From NCBI GenBank assembly GCA_017441605.1, contig JAFRXD010000057.1:1-64000 (forward strand): a DNA stretch of 64,000 nt. Direction: 5' to 3'. A program made the position numbers and the translations under genes. How positions within the stretch are numbered: the stretch's first letter is position 1; the number at the start of each line of letters is the position of its first letter. The notes under the pieces are model-generated. The model saw only the letters and a program-made list of their open reading frames with translations, searched no databases and was not told the DNA's origin. This document shows positions 52,106 through 61,364 of this stretch, in pieces. The stretch comes from Thermoguttaceae bacterium (lineage in GTDB: Bacteria; Planctomycetota; Planctomycetia; Pirellulales; Thermoguttaceae).

Positions 52106-52957
52106 TTATTCTTGCGCGTCAAAGTCGGGAGCCCACGCTTTGAAACTCGCGATCTGTTCCGGAGTCCCATTGTAGTAGCGCTCGTTCTTGTCCAAGGCGG
52201 CGATCTTCGCCATTTCGCCTTCAGTCAAGGCGAAATCAAAGAGATCGAAGTTTTGGCGAATATGGTCGGGGTTGCGGGAACCGGGAATGACAACGTTTCC
52301 GCTCTGGACGTGCCAGCGAAGAGCGATCTGCGCGCTCGTTTTGCCGTATTTCTCCGCAAGTACCGCGAAGACGGGCTCTTCCAGCAGTTTCTTATCGCCG
52401 TGTCCCAATGGATACCAAGCCATCGTCGCGATTCCATATTTCGACAACGTCTTCTTTAATTCTGTTTGCGGGTAGTAAGGATGGGCTTCCACCTGAACCG
52501 CTTGCGGTTTGATTTCCGCAAAGTCGACGAGCTCTTCCGTCATTCCCGGAAAAATGTCAAAATTGGAGACGCCAATAGCGCGAACCTTACCTTCCCTCGC
52601 GGCTTTCTCGACGTTGCGATAGCCCTCGCGCCAATTGTCGGTCGGCTGATGAAGGAAAAGCAAGTCGACGTAGTCGACGCCAAGTCGGCGAAGAGCGTCG
52701 TCGGTCGCCGTTTCGCTTTCGTAGACGGAAGGCCATAACTTAGTGACCAAGAAGATCTCTTCGCGCGGGACGCCGGAAGCCTTGATCGCGCGCCCCACTC
52801 CTTTTTCGTTTAGGTAGGCGTTCGCGGTATCGATCAAACGAACGCCGTCTCGAAGGGCGGTCTCGACCGCCGCTTGCGCTTCCGCCGGAGTAAAAGTGTA
52901 AACGCCGACGCCGACCATTGGAATCCGCGTTCCGTTATTCATCGGGAAATAGTCCAT
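52106..52957 (-). CDS. Aldo/keto reductase
   Basis: A 283-residue NADPH-dependent reductase of the AKR superfamily. The start at 52957 (MDYFPMNNGTRIPMVG) has an aggag site; the longer frame adds 73 unrelated residues. The catalytic tetrad is visible: Asp43 and Tyr48 in IDTANAYLN, Lys73 in VTKLWP and His103 in LLFLHQP. The family end signatures GVSNFDIFPG and VIPGSRNPDHIRQNFDLF are present. It resembles 2,5-diketo-D-gluconate reductase-type enzymes. The substrate is unknown. Confidence 0.95.
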   Translation of the reverse strand: MDYFPMNNGTRIPMVGVGVYTFTPAEAQAAVETALRDGVRLIDTANAYLNEKGVGRAIKASGVPREEIFLVTKLWPSVYESETATDDALRRLGVDYVDLLFLHQPTDNWREGYRNVEKAAREGKVRAIGVSNFDIFPGMTEELVDFAEIKPQAVQVEAHPYYPQTELKKTLSKYGIATMAWYPLGHGDKKLLEEPVFAVLAEKYGKTSAQIALRWHVQSGNVVIPGSRNPDHIRQNFDLFDFALTEGEMAKIAALDKNERYYNGTPEQIASFKAWAPDFDAQE

Positions 52958-53498
52958 AACGCGCTCCTGTTTAGTTAAGGAAGAGGTCTCGTTAGGCGAA
53001 CAACGCTCAAACTCGCGAGCGAAAGACTCGAACAAGTCGGGATCGTTGTCGCGACGGTAAAAACCGACCGTTGGCCGCTCGACAAAACTCGCGAGGCGCC
53101 GAAGGGCCGAATAAACTCGCGACGGCGCGTCAAATGCCGAGCGCGACCAGATTGTAGCGCCTTTTGACGATTGCAAAATCCCCCTCGAACTATCTAAAAA
53201 ACGAGACTCGCGCTTTGCGACGACTCATTGAAAAGACTTTGCGGTTTTTAACGAACAAACGCGAAAACGCGGGAAAAAAATGAGACTTTTCACTGAAACA
53301 AACGGTTCTCGCGCGGCGATAAATCAGACGCGGCGCTATAATAACGAATAGCGTCGCGAAGCGCGCTTCGAACGGAAAATCGGAAAATTCCGATTTTTTT
53401 TCGCGCAACAATAATCGCGACCCCTTAGTGGGGCGAAAGCGCGGCAGAGGAAGTCGCGCGAGCCCGGAAAAAGCTAAGGTCGAACAAAGGACAGTCCC
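52958..53498. other. Intergenic region between diverging genes
   Basis: A 541-bp gap between the AKR gene (leftward) and the orphan gene at 53499 (rightward). It is AT-rich around 53190-53410. A TATAAT (53337-53342) points rightwards with a poor -35, a possible promoter for 53499. No gene is supported. Confidence 0.5.
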
Positions 53499-54233
53499 AT
53501 GAAAACCGCGCGTCGTCAAGCCAGTCGCTCCACTTTCCGCGCCGTCGCCCTGCGAACGGTCGCCGCGACTTTCTGCTTCGCGATCTTCTGGCAAGCGGCT
53601 CTTTGGGTCTCCTCGTTCGACCGTCCCTCGCAAGTCGGATTCCTCGCCAACTTTTCGAGCGCCGTCGTCGAGTTCGACGGGGCTCGTCTCTCCGGCGACG
53701 GTCGTCGGTTCGACGCCGAGGGCGAGCTTCTCGCCGTCGAAAAGGTCGCCGAGATTGCGACGACCGGGGCCGAAATCGTCGACGAATCTTCCGACGCCGA
53801 CAAGGACGCCATCTTCGCCTGCGACGAGCCCCTGCCGATCGCAGAATTCGCCGACGAGCCCGTCCAACTCGCGGTCGTCGGCTCTCACGCCAGCGACGAG
53901 CAGTGGCGCGAGGAGACCAAGCTCCGCGAGCGAGCGCCTCTGTCCTACGCCAACTCCGACGTCGCCGACGTCGACCGCAAGTTCGAAATGATGGTCGACG
54001 ACGCCCTGTCGTTCGAGGCGACCGGCGAGTCGACTCGATTCATCGCGGAGACGGGCGCCGCGAGCGACTCCGGCTCGTCCGTCGCCCAAGCGAGCGCGCT
54101 GGTTCCCCAACTCGGATCCGACCTCAAGGTTCCTTCCCTCGCCTCGAACCGCTCCGCTAGCGGGGCGCGTCGCGGGGGTCTGCGAAGAGGCGCGACTCCC
54201 GGTTCCGGCGTCGCGGTCGCGATCGTTCGTTGA
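53499..54233 (+). CDS. Orphan membrane-anchored or secreted protein
   Basis: A 244-residue protein I do not recognise. It has an Arg-rich N-terminus and one hydrophobic segment (about 18-37: AVALRTVAATFCFAIFWQAAL), so it is membrane-anchored or secreted. The rest is acidic, rich in Glu/Asp/Ala with few structural features, and ends in a Gly/Arg-rich patch (ARRGGLRRGATPGSG). An aaagga site precedes the start. The opposite strand also has a long frame, but it has no ribosome site and the protein is less plausible. Followed by a terminator. No function proposed. Confidence 0.65.
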   Translation: MKTARRQASRSTFRAVALRTVAATFCFAIFWQAALWVSSFDRPSQVGFLANFSSAVVEFDGARLSGDGRRFDAEGELLAVEKVAEIATTGAEIVDESSDADKDAIFACDEPLPIAEFADEPVQLAVVGSHASDEQWREETKLRERAPLSYANSDVADVDRKFEMMVDDALSFEATGESTRFIAETGAASDSGSSVAQASALVPQLGSDLKVPSLASNRSASGARRGGLRRGATPGSGVAVAIVR

Positions 54234-54248
54234 TCCTTAAAAGAAAGA

Positions 54249-54286
54249 CGCCGCGCGAAGAGCGATCCTCGCGCGGCGCGTCGTTT
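54249..54286 (+). terminator. Terminator of the orphan gene
   Basis: 10-bp stem (cgccgcgcga / tcgcgcggcg), 10-nt loop, then cgtcgtttt. A second weaker hairpin with tttta follows at about 54298-54340. Confidence 0.75.
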
Positions 54287-54472
54287 TGCGCGAGAGTCGT
54301 CGCGCGGAGGGCTTCCTTCGCGCGGCGCGGTTTTATTTATCAAAGGAACGATCGACGCGTTTCGGCGCTCGATCGCAATTTGCGAGACGGTCGAGACGCG
54401 CGAACGCGGCGCGCTTCTTCCCTCGCGCGCCCAATCCCAAACCAATTCACCTCGTTAGCCTAAAGGACTCGC

Positions 54473-55903
54473 ATGAAAAAGAACGCAATGTCGTCTCCGG
54501 TCGCGTCCGGCCTTCCCCGGCGCGAATTCCTGCGCGGCGCGGCTCTCGCCGCGGGCGCGATCGCGACCCCCTATTTCTCTCTCCCGACGGAGCGCTCCGT
54601 AAGCGCCCAGGCGCCGAGCGATCGGCTGCGGCTCGCGGCGATCGGGGTGGGCTCTCGAGGCGCGGCAAACCTCTCCGAGTTCAACGGCATGACCGACGTG
54701 GTCGCGATTTGCGACCTCGACTCGAAATACGGTCTGGAGCGGGTCTTGTCGAACCCTCGCGTCGGCAAGAAGAACGGGGACGAGGTCGTTCCTCCCGACG
54801 CCTACGACGACTATCGACGCGTTCTCGACCGGGACGATATCGACGTCGTTTCGATCGGCGCCCCGGACCATTGGCACACTAAGATCGCGATCGAGGCGAT
54901 GCAGTCGGGAAAACACGTTTTCTGCGAAAAGCCGCTAACCCTGACGCTCGAGGAAAACCAACTAATTCGCGCCGCGCAAAAGAAATACGGCAAAGTCTTC
55001 CAAGTCGGAACGCAACAGCGCTCGATGAAGGGGCAGTTTATGACCGCGGCGGCGATTATTCGCAAAGGCTTGCTCGGCAAAATCGAGCGAACGACCTGCA
55101 TCGTCGACCAAGGCCGACTCTCCGGCGAGATTCCCAAATGCGACCCGCCCGCGACGCTCGACTGGGAGCGCTGGCAAGGTCAGGCGCCTTTGCGCGACTA
55201 TATCTGGGAAAATCGAACCGAGTTTTTCTCAGCCGACAATTTCGGCCAGGGTCGCGGGCACCTCCTTTTCCGATGGTGGTTCGACTACTCCGGAGGTAAA
55301 ATCACCGACTGGGGCGCGCACCACGTCGACTCGGCGCTCTGGGCGCTCGGACGGCAGTCGATCGGATCCGGTCCGGTCTCTTTCGACGGCTCCGACGCGA
55401 CCTTTATCGTCCCCTACAAAGACGGGTATCCGACCCAAGACAATATCTACAGTACCCCGATCACCTTTAACGTCCGGTGCAAGTTCTCCGACGGAACCGA
55501 GTTCGACGTCGTTAGCGACGCCAAGGACGGCAACGGAATCCTCTTCGAGGGAACCAACGGTCGAATCCACGTCAATCGCGAGCGAATCGCGGGCAAGCCG
55601 ATCGAGGACGGAATCGCCTCCGAGCTGACCCAAGAAGACTTCGACGCGCTCTACAACGGCAAGCCGATCGAAGGCCACAAGCAAAACTTCCTCCGCTGCG
55701 TTCGCGAAGGGGGCGTCCCGGTCTCCAACGCCGAGGAGAACGTCCTAGGCATGAACGTCTGCCACTTGGCGAACATCGCCTGCCGCCTCAAGCGCGAGAT
55801 CAAGTGGGATCCGACCGAGGAAAAGATCCTCGGCGACGAACAAGCCGCGTCGTTCTTCTCGCGGGAACAGCGAAAAGGCTACGAACTGCCAACGTTAAGC
55901 TAA
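54473..55903 (+). CDS. Tat-exported Gfo/Idh/MocA-family oxidoreductase
   Basis: A 476-residue oxidoreductase of the same superfamily as 29052 and 32275 but from a different branch. The leader is PRREFLRGAALAAGAIAT (Arg16-Arg17). The Rossmann motif is LAAIGVGSRGAANLSEF (54-70); the EKP motif is CEKPLTLTLE. The core includes WERWQGQAPL and WGAHHVDSALWALG. Length is above the 420 typical of the other two, with an extra C-terminal portion. It is followed by menA after 19 nt. Likely periplasmic sugar or inositol oxidation; the substrate is unknown. Confidence 0.93.
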   Translation: MKKNAMSSPVASGLPRREFLRGAALAAGAIATPYFSLPTERSVSAQAPSDRLRLAAIGVGSRGAANLSEFNGMTDVVAICDLDSKYGLERVLSNPRVGKKNGDEVVPPDAYDDYRRVLDRDDIDVVSIGAPDHWHTKIAIEAMQSGKHVFCEKPLTLTLEENQLIRAAQKKYGKVFQVGTQQRSMKGQFMTAAAIIRKGLLGKIERTTCIVDQGRLSGEIPKCDPPATLDWERWQGQAPLRDYIWENRTEFFSADNFGQGRGHLLFRWWFDYSGGKITDWGAHHVDSALWALGRQSIGSGPVSFDGSDATFIVPYKDGYPTQDNIYSTPITFNVRCKFSDGTEFDVVSDAKDGNGILFEGTNGRIHVNRERIAGKPIEDGIASELTQEDFDALYNGKPIEGHKQNFLRCVREGGVPVSNAEENVLGMNVCHLANIACRLKREIKWDPTEEKILGDEQAASFFSREQRKGYELPTLS

Positions 55904-55922
55904 CGGAAAGCGCGATAACGCC

Positions 55923-56879
55923 ATGCCCGATAAGTCCGACTCCCCGGTCGCCGCGAAGCGACCGAGCGCCCTTGGCGCGTGGTTCCTCGCCGCGCGCCCT
56001 AAAACGTTGCCCGCCGCCTCGATTCCCGTCGTCGTCGCCCTGGCGCTCGCTTGGGGCGACCTCGCGACCGGACGCGTCGAAACGACGAGCGGCAAGTTCT
56101 TGTGGATCCCCGCGATCTGCTGCTTCCTCTTCGCGTTGCTCGCGCAAATCGCGGCGAATTTCGTCAACGACTACGCCGACTTCAAAAAGGGATCCGACGG
56201 CGCCGAGCGAATCGGACCGGCGCGCGCCGTCGCCTCCGGATGGATCGCGCCTAAAACGATGCTCCTCGCGACGTTCCTAACCCTTGTCGTCGCGTGCGGC
56301 TTCGGGCTCGCGACGATCCTCTACGGGGGGTGGAAGTTGGTTTTCGTCGGAGCGCTAGCCTGCGTCTTCTGTCTCCTGTACAGCGCGGGTCCCCTACCCC
56401 TGGCCTATATTGGGCTCGGGGACGTTCTGGTCGTCTCGTTTTTCGGTTTCGTCGCCGTCGCCTTTACCTATTTCCTTCAAGCGCAACGAATAACCCTCGA
56501 CGCCGCGCTCGTCGGAATCGCGATCGGATTCGCCGTCGACAATATCCTCGTCGCCAACAATTATCGGGATCGGGACGAGGACCGCGCCAATCGGAAATTC
56601 ACGTTAATCGCGATCTTCGGCGAGCGATTCGGGCGATATTTCTACCTCGCGAACGGATTGATCGTCGTCGCTCTCCTGTCTTTCGTCGCAAATCGGCGGG
56701 GCGACTTGCTCAATACGCCAACCCTGGGCGCGCTCGTCGTTTACTTGGCCCTTCACCTGAGCGCTTGGCGAACCCTCGCCAAAATCCGCTCCGGCCCGGG
56801 GCTCGTTCGCGTCCTCGCGTTAAGTTCCAGAAATCTCGTCGTTTTGGGAGTACTCCTCGCGTTCGCGCTCGTCGAATAA
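55923..56879 (+). CDS. menA: 1,4-dihydroxy-2-naphthoate polyprenyltransferase
   Basis: An integral membrane prenyltransferase of menaquinone synthesis. The 318 residues contain about eight hydrophobic segments. The two aspartate-rich motifs are seen: ANFVNDYADFKKGSDG and DNILVANNYRDRDEDRANRKF. This places it in the UbiA family, MenA type. It starts 19 nt after the oxidoreductase, so the two may be co-transcribed. The rest of the menaquinone genes are not in the window. Confidence 0.93.
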   Translation: MPDKSDSPVAAKRPSALGAWFLAARPKTLPAASIPVVVALALAWGDLATGRVETTSGKFLWIPAICCFLFALLAQIAANFVNDYADFKKGSDGAERIGPARAVASGWIAPKTMLLATFLTLVVACGFGLATILYGGWKLVFVGALACVFCLLYSAGPLPLAYIGLGDVLVVSFFGFVAVAFTYFLQAQRITLDAALVGIAIGFAVDNILVANNYRDRDEDRANRKFTLIAIFGERFGRYFYLANGLIVVALLSFVANRRGDLLNTPTLGALVVYLALHLSAWRTLAKIRSGPGLVRVLALSSRNLVVLGVLLAFALVE

Positions 56880-56936
56880 GCGCGGCGTTCCTCGCCTTCC
56901 TCGTTCCCTCGCTCGACCGTCCTAAGGAGAAAAAGA

Positions 56937-57842
56937 ATGTCGACGCGTTACTCGTTCCTTGGAACAGCCTTTTTGACCCTAATCCTCGCCGTCTCGCTCG
57001 GCTGCTCCGAATCGACCGTTCCGCAAGAGCCCGCCGCCGAGCCGGAATCTCCCCCCGCCTCTCCGTTCGACGCGACGCGGTTCCCCGGAGGTCGAGAAAC
57101 GCTAACGATCGAAGGGGTCGAGTTCGCGTTCCGATACTGCCCCGAGGGAACCTTTATTCAAGGAGCGTCGGAGGGCGAGGGACTCAAGCTCGATCGCGAG
57201 CGCCCCGCGCGGAAAGTTACGATATCCAAAGGGTTTTGGCTCCAGGAGACCGAAACGACCCAAGCGCAGTGGACCGCGGTCGCCGGGTCGATTCCAAGCG
57301 GTTTCCAAGGGGAGAATCTCCCCGTCGAGAGCGTCTCTTGGAACGACTGCCAGGCGCTCGCGGGATTATTGAACGACTCCGGCGTCGCCCCCGAGGGCTG
57401 GGAATTCTCGCTTCCGACCGAGGCGCAGTGGGAATACGCCTGCCGCGCGGGGACGACGACCGCCTATTTTTGGGGCGACTCTCTAAACGGGGACCGCGCC
57501 AACTGCAACGGTGAAGCGCCCTACCGTTCGACGACTCGCGGTCCCTCGCTCGGGAAAACCCAACCGGTCGGTTCCTACGAGCCGAACGCATGGGGACTTA
57601 GCGACATGAACGGCAACGTCTGGGAATGGTGCAAAGACGCGTTCGACGCGAAGTTCTATCAAAAGCGCTCCGCCGACGATATCGACCCGGAAAACGACGC
57701 CGAGAGCGCGGTTCGCGTCGAGCGCGGAGGGAGTTGGTACGAACCCGCCGCAAGTTGCCGAGCCGCGTCCCGAAACGGCGCTCCCGCCGCGACCAGAAGC
57801 AACGCGATCGGCTTCCGACTCGCGCTCGTTAAGAAGGGGTAG
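56937..57842 (+). CDS. Formylglycine-generating enzyme (SUMF1)-like lipoprotein
   Basis: A 301-residue lipoprotein with lipobox SLGC (Cys23), so it is outside the cytoplasm. The SUMF1 domain starts near residue 55: FAFRYCPEGTFIQGAS, ISKGFWLQETETTQAQWTAV, VSWNDCQALAGLLN, LPTEAQWEYACRAGTTTAY, LSDMNGNVWEWCKDAF and VERGGSWY, ending GFRLALVKKG. These are the family's structural blocks. In true FGEs two active Cys convert a sulfatase Cys to formylglycine; here the final Cys pair (SCRAASRNGA) needs checking. Many planctomycete relatives are regulatory or binding proteins. A possible sulfatase partner is not in the window. Confidence 0.9.
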   Translation: MSTRYSFLGTAFLTLILAVSLGCSESTVPQEPAAEPESPPASPFDATRFPGGRETLTIEGVEFAFRYCPEGTFIQGASEGEGLKLDRERPARKVTISKGFWLQETETTQAQWTAVAGSIPSGFQGENLPVESVSWNDCQALAGLLNDSGVAPEGWEFSLPTEAQWEYACRAGTTTAYFWGDSLNGDRANCNGEAPYRSTTRGPSLGKTQPVGSYEPNAWGLSDMNGNVWEWCKDAFDAKFYQKRSADDIDPENDAESAVRVERGGSWYEPAASCRAASRNGAPAATRSNAIGFRLALVKKG

Positions 57843-58518
57843 CGAACTCAAGGGATCGTCCCTTCGACAACTCTGGGGCTTGAAGAAAACGAGCGTCAAG
57901 GCGATCGTTAGCGCCGCGGGGCGGGAGAATCCTCCTAGCGCCCGCGCGCGGGGCCGACCGAAAGACAAAAAGTCCCAATTTCTCTAAGAATCTCAATCTT
58001 TGCGAAAAGGCGATCTCCAATGTCGCCCTCTTTTTTACTCGCAATTCTTTTCTCAACAACTTATTAGAACGTTATTATTAAAACAAGCAAAACCGAACCC
58101 AAAGACGCGGGTTCTCGCGCGGTCAAAAAAAACGACTATAACGGTTGTTTCGGTAAAAAATGTCAATTTTAGACCGAGCGGTATTGATAAAACCTCGCTA
58201 AACGGCATACTAGAGACTAGGAAAAGGAAGGGTTCGCATCGACGAAAAACGCGGGTTTTGTCGCGAACCTTTCGTTTCAACGATTATCAAACCATTGTCA
58301 ACGGCGACGTCGACGGCCTCTTTTAGCGTTTCCAAAGCGCGAAAAGTTGGTAGAAACGTTCGTCAAAACGGGGAGATCGAGCGGGGATTCGGGGAAATTT
58401 TCTCTTCGCTTCTCGATTTCGCCTAAACGCAAGCCGTCCTCGAACGCGTCGACCGTTCGCGAGAGCGAGTAATCTCTCGGGCGCGTCGGGGACAATAACC
58501 AACGATAAGGATTGACTA
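57843..58518. other. 676-bp gap with AT-rich segment
   Basis: No supported gene. Part 57990-58330 is AT-rich relative to the surroundings and includes an ORF (58000-58326) that has no ribosome site and looks like noise. Two related elements, acgcgggttctcgcg (58105) and acgcgggttttgtcgcg (58249), may be short repeats. Promoter for the 58519 gene is not identified. Confidence 0.5.
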
Positions 58519-59886
58519 ATGAAGAAACTTGGCGCTTTGTTGTTGGCGTCCGCGCTCTTTGGGCTCGGGCTGCTCGACGCCCAACCGGCCGCCGCGGACT
58601 GCGGCAAGATGATGGTCGTGTACTACGTCTGGCCCTCCCCGCCCCCTCCGCCGCCGCGACCCCTTCCGCGCTGCTACGTCCCGCCGACTCAGCCGAGACC
58701 CCAGCGTCGGCAAACCGTTCATTTCCAGAACGACGTCGCCAATTCCACGTGGCAAAACGCCGGACGAGACGCGAACAACGTTACGATCGTCAACAACGGC
58801 AATCTCTCGTTCAACTCCCCGGCGCCTCTCAAGCCGCCCAAGGGGCGCGAAAAGTTCGACGGGTTCAACCCGATGACCCCGATCGACGGACGCGACTACG
58901 ACGCCAACGACTCGTCCAATAGTTCCAGTATCAACTACAGCCAGTGGTTCCAAAACGGGGACAACAACGATTCCAACGTCAACGTTGGGAACGACAACCA
59001 AGTCGCCGCCGACAATCAAATCGCCGCGGTCGACCCGGTCAATAGCGTTACCGGTTTCTCGATGGGGCCCGACAACGCCTTCACCGAACCGGAACAACAA
59101 GGCGTTCTGGCGTGGAACGGTCGCTCCGACGACGCGGGAGAGGAACTCCTGATTCTCTCGACCAACGAGGGAACGACGACCGGTCAAGCGACCGCGATGC
59201 TCAGCGTCCTGCCCCTACCGGGCGCCCCGATCTCCGTCGAGCGAGCCAGTCTCCAGAGCTTCGTTACCGCCAAAGCCTTGCTGCAATCGAAGTTGCCGAG
59301 CAGCATGGACGCGGAGGGCATGGGCGTCGTCCTCGAGACGAAAATCGGCTCGCACAACATTTTCGTGTGGGAAGTCGAGAGCTCCAGCGATTTCCAAGGG
59401 AAAGTTCAGAGCTACGTCGCGGACAAATACGGCGGGAAAGCCGCCGCGGTCATTACGCAAAACACCGTTAAGGTCATCGAGCAGTACCTGAAGGAAGGTT
59501 TCCGCTACTTCGCGTTCGACCTGACGATCGTCGAAGGGCAAAACTCGACGAAAGAGGCGATCGCGTATCGGTTCAAGTCGAAGTACGCGTACTTCCCGCT
59601 CCGCATTAGCCAAATCGGGGGCGTCAAGAACACGCTCGTCGACCTGGTCGTCCTGACCCCGAAGATGGAGCTGACGTTCACTCAGCGCTCCGCGATCCAA
59701 GGGAACGACGATACGTTCGACGTTTTCGGACCGGTCGATTTCAGCGCCGCCGAGCTTAAGACGATCGACGACTCGGTCGCCAACTTCTTCCGGGGCGCGC
59801 CTTCGGTTCAAGCGAGAAGCATGTCCTTCTCCTCGGACAGTATGGACGCCTACCAGAACGACTTCGAAGTCGTCGCCAAAAAATAA
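58519..59886 (+). CDS. Secreted DUF2330-like protein with Asn-rich domain
   Basis: A 455-residue exported protein with a signal peptide (to about QPAAADC). Residues 35-60 are Pro/Tyr-rich; residues 75-180 are Asn/Ser/Asp-rich with short repeats (NNVTIVNNGN, NYSQWFQNGDNN, NVNVGNDNQV), reminiscent of curli-like or other beta-rich repeats. From residue about 190 the protein is DUF2330-like: QQGVLAWNGRSDDAGEELLILST, LPLPGAPISVERASLQSFV and later YVADKYGG, GFRYFAFDLTI, KYAYFPLRISQIGG. DUF2330 proteins are exported proteins of unknown function. It is the first gene of a run of exported proteins with a paralog at 59915. Confidence 0.75.
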   Translation: MKKLGALLLASALFGLGLLDAQPAAADCGKMMVVYYVWPSPPPPPPRPLPRCYVPPTQPRPQRRQTVHFQNDVANSTWQNAGRDANNVTIVNNGNLSFNSPAPLKPPKGREKFDGFNPMTPIDGRDYDANDSSNSSSINYSQWFQNGDNNDSNVNVGNDNQVAADNQIAAVDPVNSVTGFSMGPDNAFTEPEQQGVLAWNGRSDDAGEELLILSTNEGTTTGQATAMLSVLPLPGAPISVERASLQSFVTAKALLQSKLPSSMDAEGMGVVLETKIGSHNIFVWEVESSSDFQGKVQSYVADKYGGKAAAVITQNTVKVIEQYLKEGFRYFAFDLTIVEGQNSTKEAIAYRFKSKYAYFPLRISQIGGVKNTLVDLVVLTPKMELTFTQRSAIQGNDDTFDVFGPVDFSAAELKTIDDSVANFFRGAPSVQARSMSFSSDSMDAYQNDFEVVAKK

Positions 59887-59914
59887 CCCAAATCGATAGC
59901 CTAGCGAGACAACG

Positions 59915-61252
59915 ATGAACAAATCAACGAGTCGCGGCGCTTTGGCGCTCGCCTTTACCTTGTGTTGCGCCTCCCTTTTGGGATTCGACGGTCGCGTTCC
60001 GATCGTCGGGGGCGCGAAAACCGAACCCGGCGCGACAGCGAGCGAAAATCTCCAATTCGCCGTCGATCCGTTTGAATCTCGCGAGCGCGCGACGGAACTC
60101 GACCCCGCCCTCTTCTGGGAAAACTGGAGCGAGCACGAGTCGATTCCGTCCGCGGACCAAGCGAGCTTCGCTCGTCCCGCCTTAACTCCGGACGCCGCGT
60201 CTCAAAGGCGCGGCTCCCTGCTCCTCGAAGTCGACGCGATCGTCGTTTGGAACGGTCGCGAAGACGAGGGAGGCCGAGAGCTTATCCTCTTCCAAACGAA
60301 AGAAAAACCGTTGGCGTCCCCCGCCGAGGGAGCGAGCGACGCCTCGCTCGGAATCCTGCCGCTGAGCGGGAAGCCGATTCGCGTCGCGCGCGCCGGAGAC
60401 GATTTCGTCAATTTGAAAAACGCCTTTTCGCGCAAATACGCGAACAAACATAAGCAAGACTTGATCGCGCCGGGCGAGGTCTACGACTACCCCGAGCGCG
60501 CCCCCTATTGCGCCTTCGTCGTCGAGTCCGAGAACGCGAGCGCGCTCGTCGCCTCGGCGAGCCAATCGATTTCGGAGCTATTCCCCGGCGCGAAACTCGC
60601 GTTTGGTAAAACCGACGAGGCGATTCTCCAATCCTATTTCGACGCGGGAATTCGCCATTTCCTGCTCGACGTCTTCGACTACGAAAAGAAAGACGACTAC
60701 TCTTATATTAAGACGCCGCTGTCGGTCGTTTTCGAGTCCCCAAAACTGTTCGTTCCTTTCGGGATCGAAAAGATCGGCGCGGTCGCCGGAAGCGACCCGG
60801 TCGTCGTCGATATGCTCGTCCTAACCCCGGGCAGAGTCAAAATTCCCGAGGGCGCCGAGCCGCCAACATCCTTCGACGTCTTCCCGAACCTCAAAGTCGA
60901 TCCGCCAATGGCGCTCTCGCTCGAGGAGCTGAAAAAGCAAGCCCCCGAAGTCGCGAAGTTCTGCGAGGAAAACGGGCTGACGACCCTCGTCGTTCGCAAT
61001 ATGCTCGGGGACGCTCTCGAGAGCGATCTTACGTTCGTCGGAGATCCTGAAGCCGACGCGGGGAAACCCGGGGCGGCGACGGGGAGCTCCGAATCGGAGG
61101 CGAAACCGGTCGAACTCGGCGAAGAACCGGTTCCCGCGAACGAGGCGAAACCGGCCGCGACTAAGACCGAGGCGCCCAAACCCTCGAGCTCCAAAGCTCC
61201 GGCGCCGAAGGCCGCCGCGAAAGCGCCTAAAACCCAATCGCCGAAAAAATAA
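59915..61252 (+). CDS. Secreted DUF2330-like protein with Pro/Ala/Lys-rich tail
   Basis: A 445-residue exported paralog of the 58519 protein, starting 28 nt after it. The signal peptide ends near SLLGFDG. The DUF2330-like region includes DAIVVWNGREDEGGRELILFQT, PLSGKPIRVARAG and GIRHFLLDVFDYE, FESPKLFVPFGIEKIG. The Asn-rich domain of the first paralog is absent. The C-terminal 75 residues are a Pro/Ala/Lys/Glu tail (APAPKAAAKAPK). Function unknown; probably acts with its neighbour outside the cytoplasm. Confidence 0.75.
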   Translation: MNKSTSRGALALAFTLCCASLLGFDGRVPIVGGAKTEPGATASENLQFAVDPFESRERATELDPALFWENWSEHESIPSADQASFARPALTPDAASQRRGSLLLEVDAIVVWNGREDEGGRELILFQTKEKPLASPAEGASDASLGILPLSGKPIRVARAGDDFVNLKNAFSRKYANKHKQDLIAPGEVYDYPERAPYCAFVVESENASALVASASQSISELFPGAKLAFGKTDEAILQSYFDAGIRHFLLDVFDYEKKDDYSYIKTPLSVVFESPKLFVPFGIEKIGAVAGSDPVVVDMLVLTPGRVKIPEGAEPPTSFDVFPNLKVDPPMALSLEELKKQAPEVAKFCEENGLTTLVVRNMLGDALESDLTFVGDPEADAGKPGAATGSSESEAKPVELGEEPVPANEAKPAATKTEAPKPSSSKAPAPKAAAKAPKTQSPKK

Positions 61253-61364
61253 TCGACGCGCCGTCCGATTCCGCGCTGCGCCCAAACGGCTCGCGGCGCG
61301 ACGAATCGCCGTCGCTCCCCCATCGCCATCTATCGAAACGACGCTCGCGTCGATCGCAACTCAA

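Noticed and set aside
53190-54110. Long minus-strand frame opposite the orphan gene
   Set aside because: It has no ribosome site, is rich in Val/Arg/Gly as expected of an antisense shadow, and the plus-strand frame has a good aaagga site.
58000-58326. 108-residue frame in the AT-rich gap before the DUF2330-like gene
   Set aside because: It has no ribosome site, the protein is Lys/Arg/Thr-rich and it resembles no family. Probably noise.
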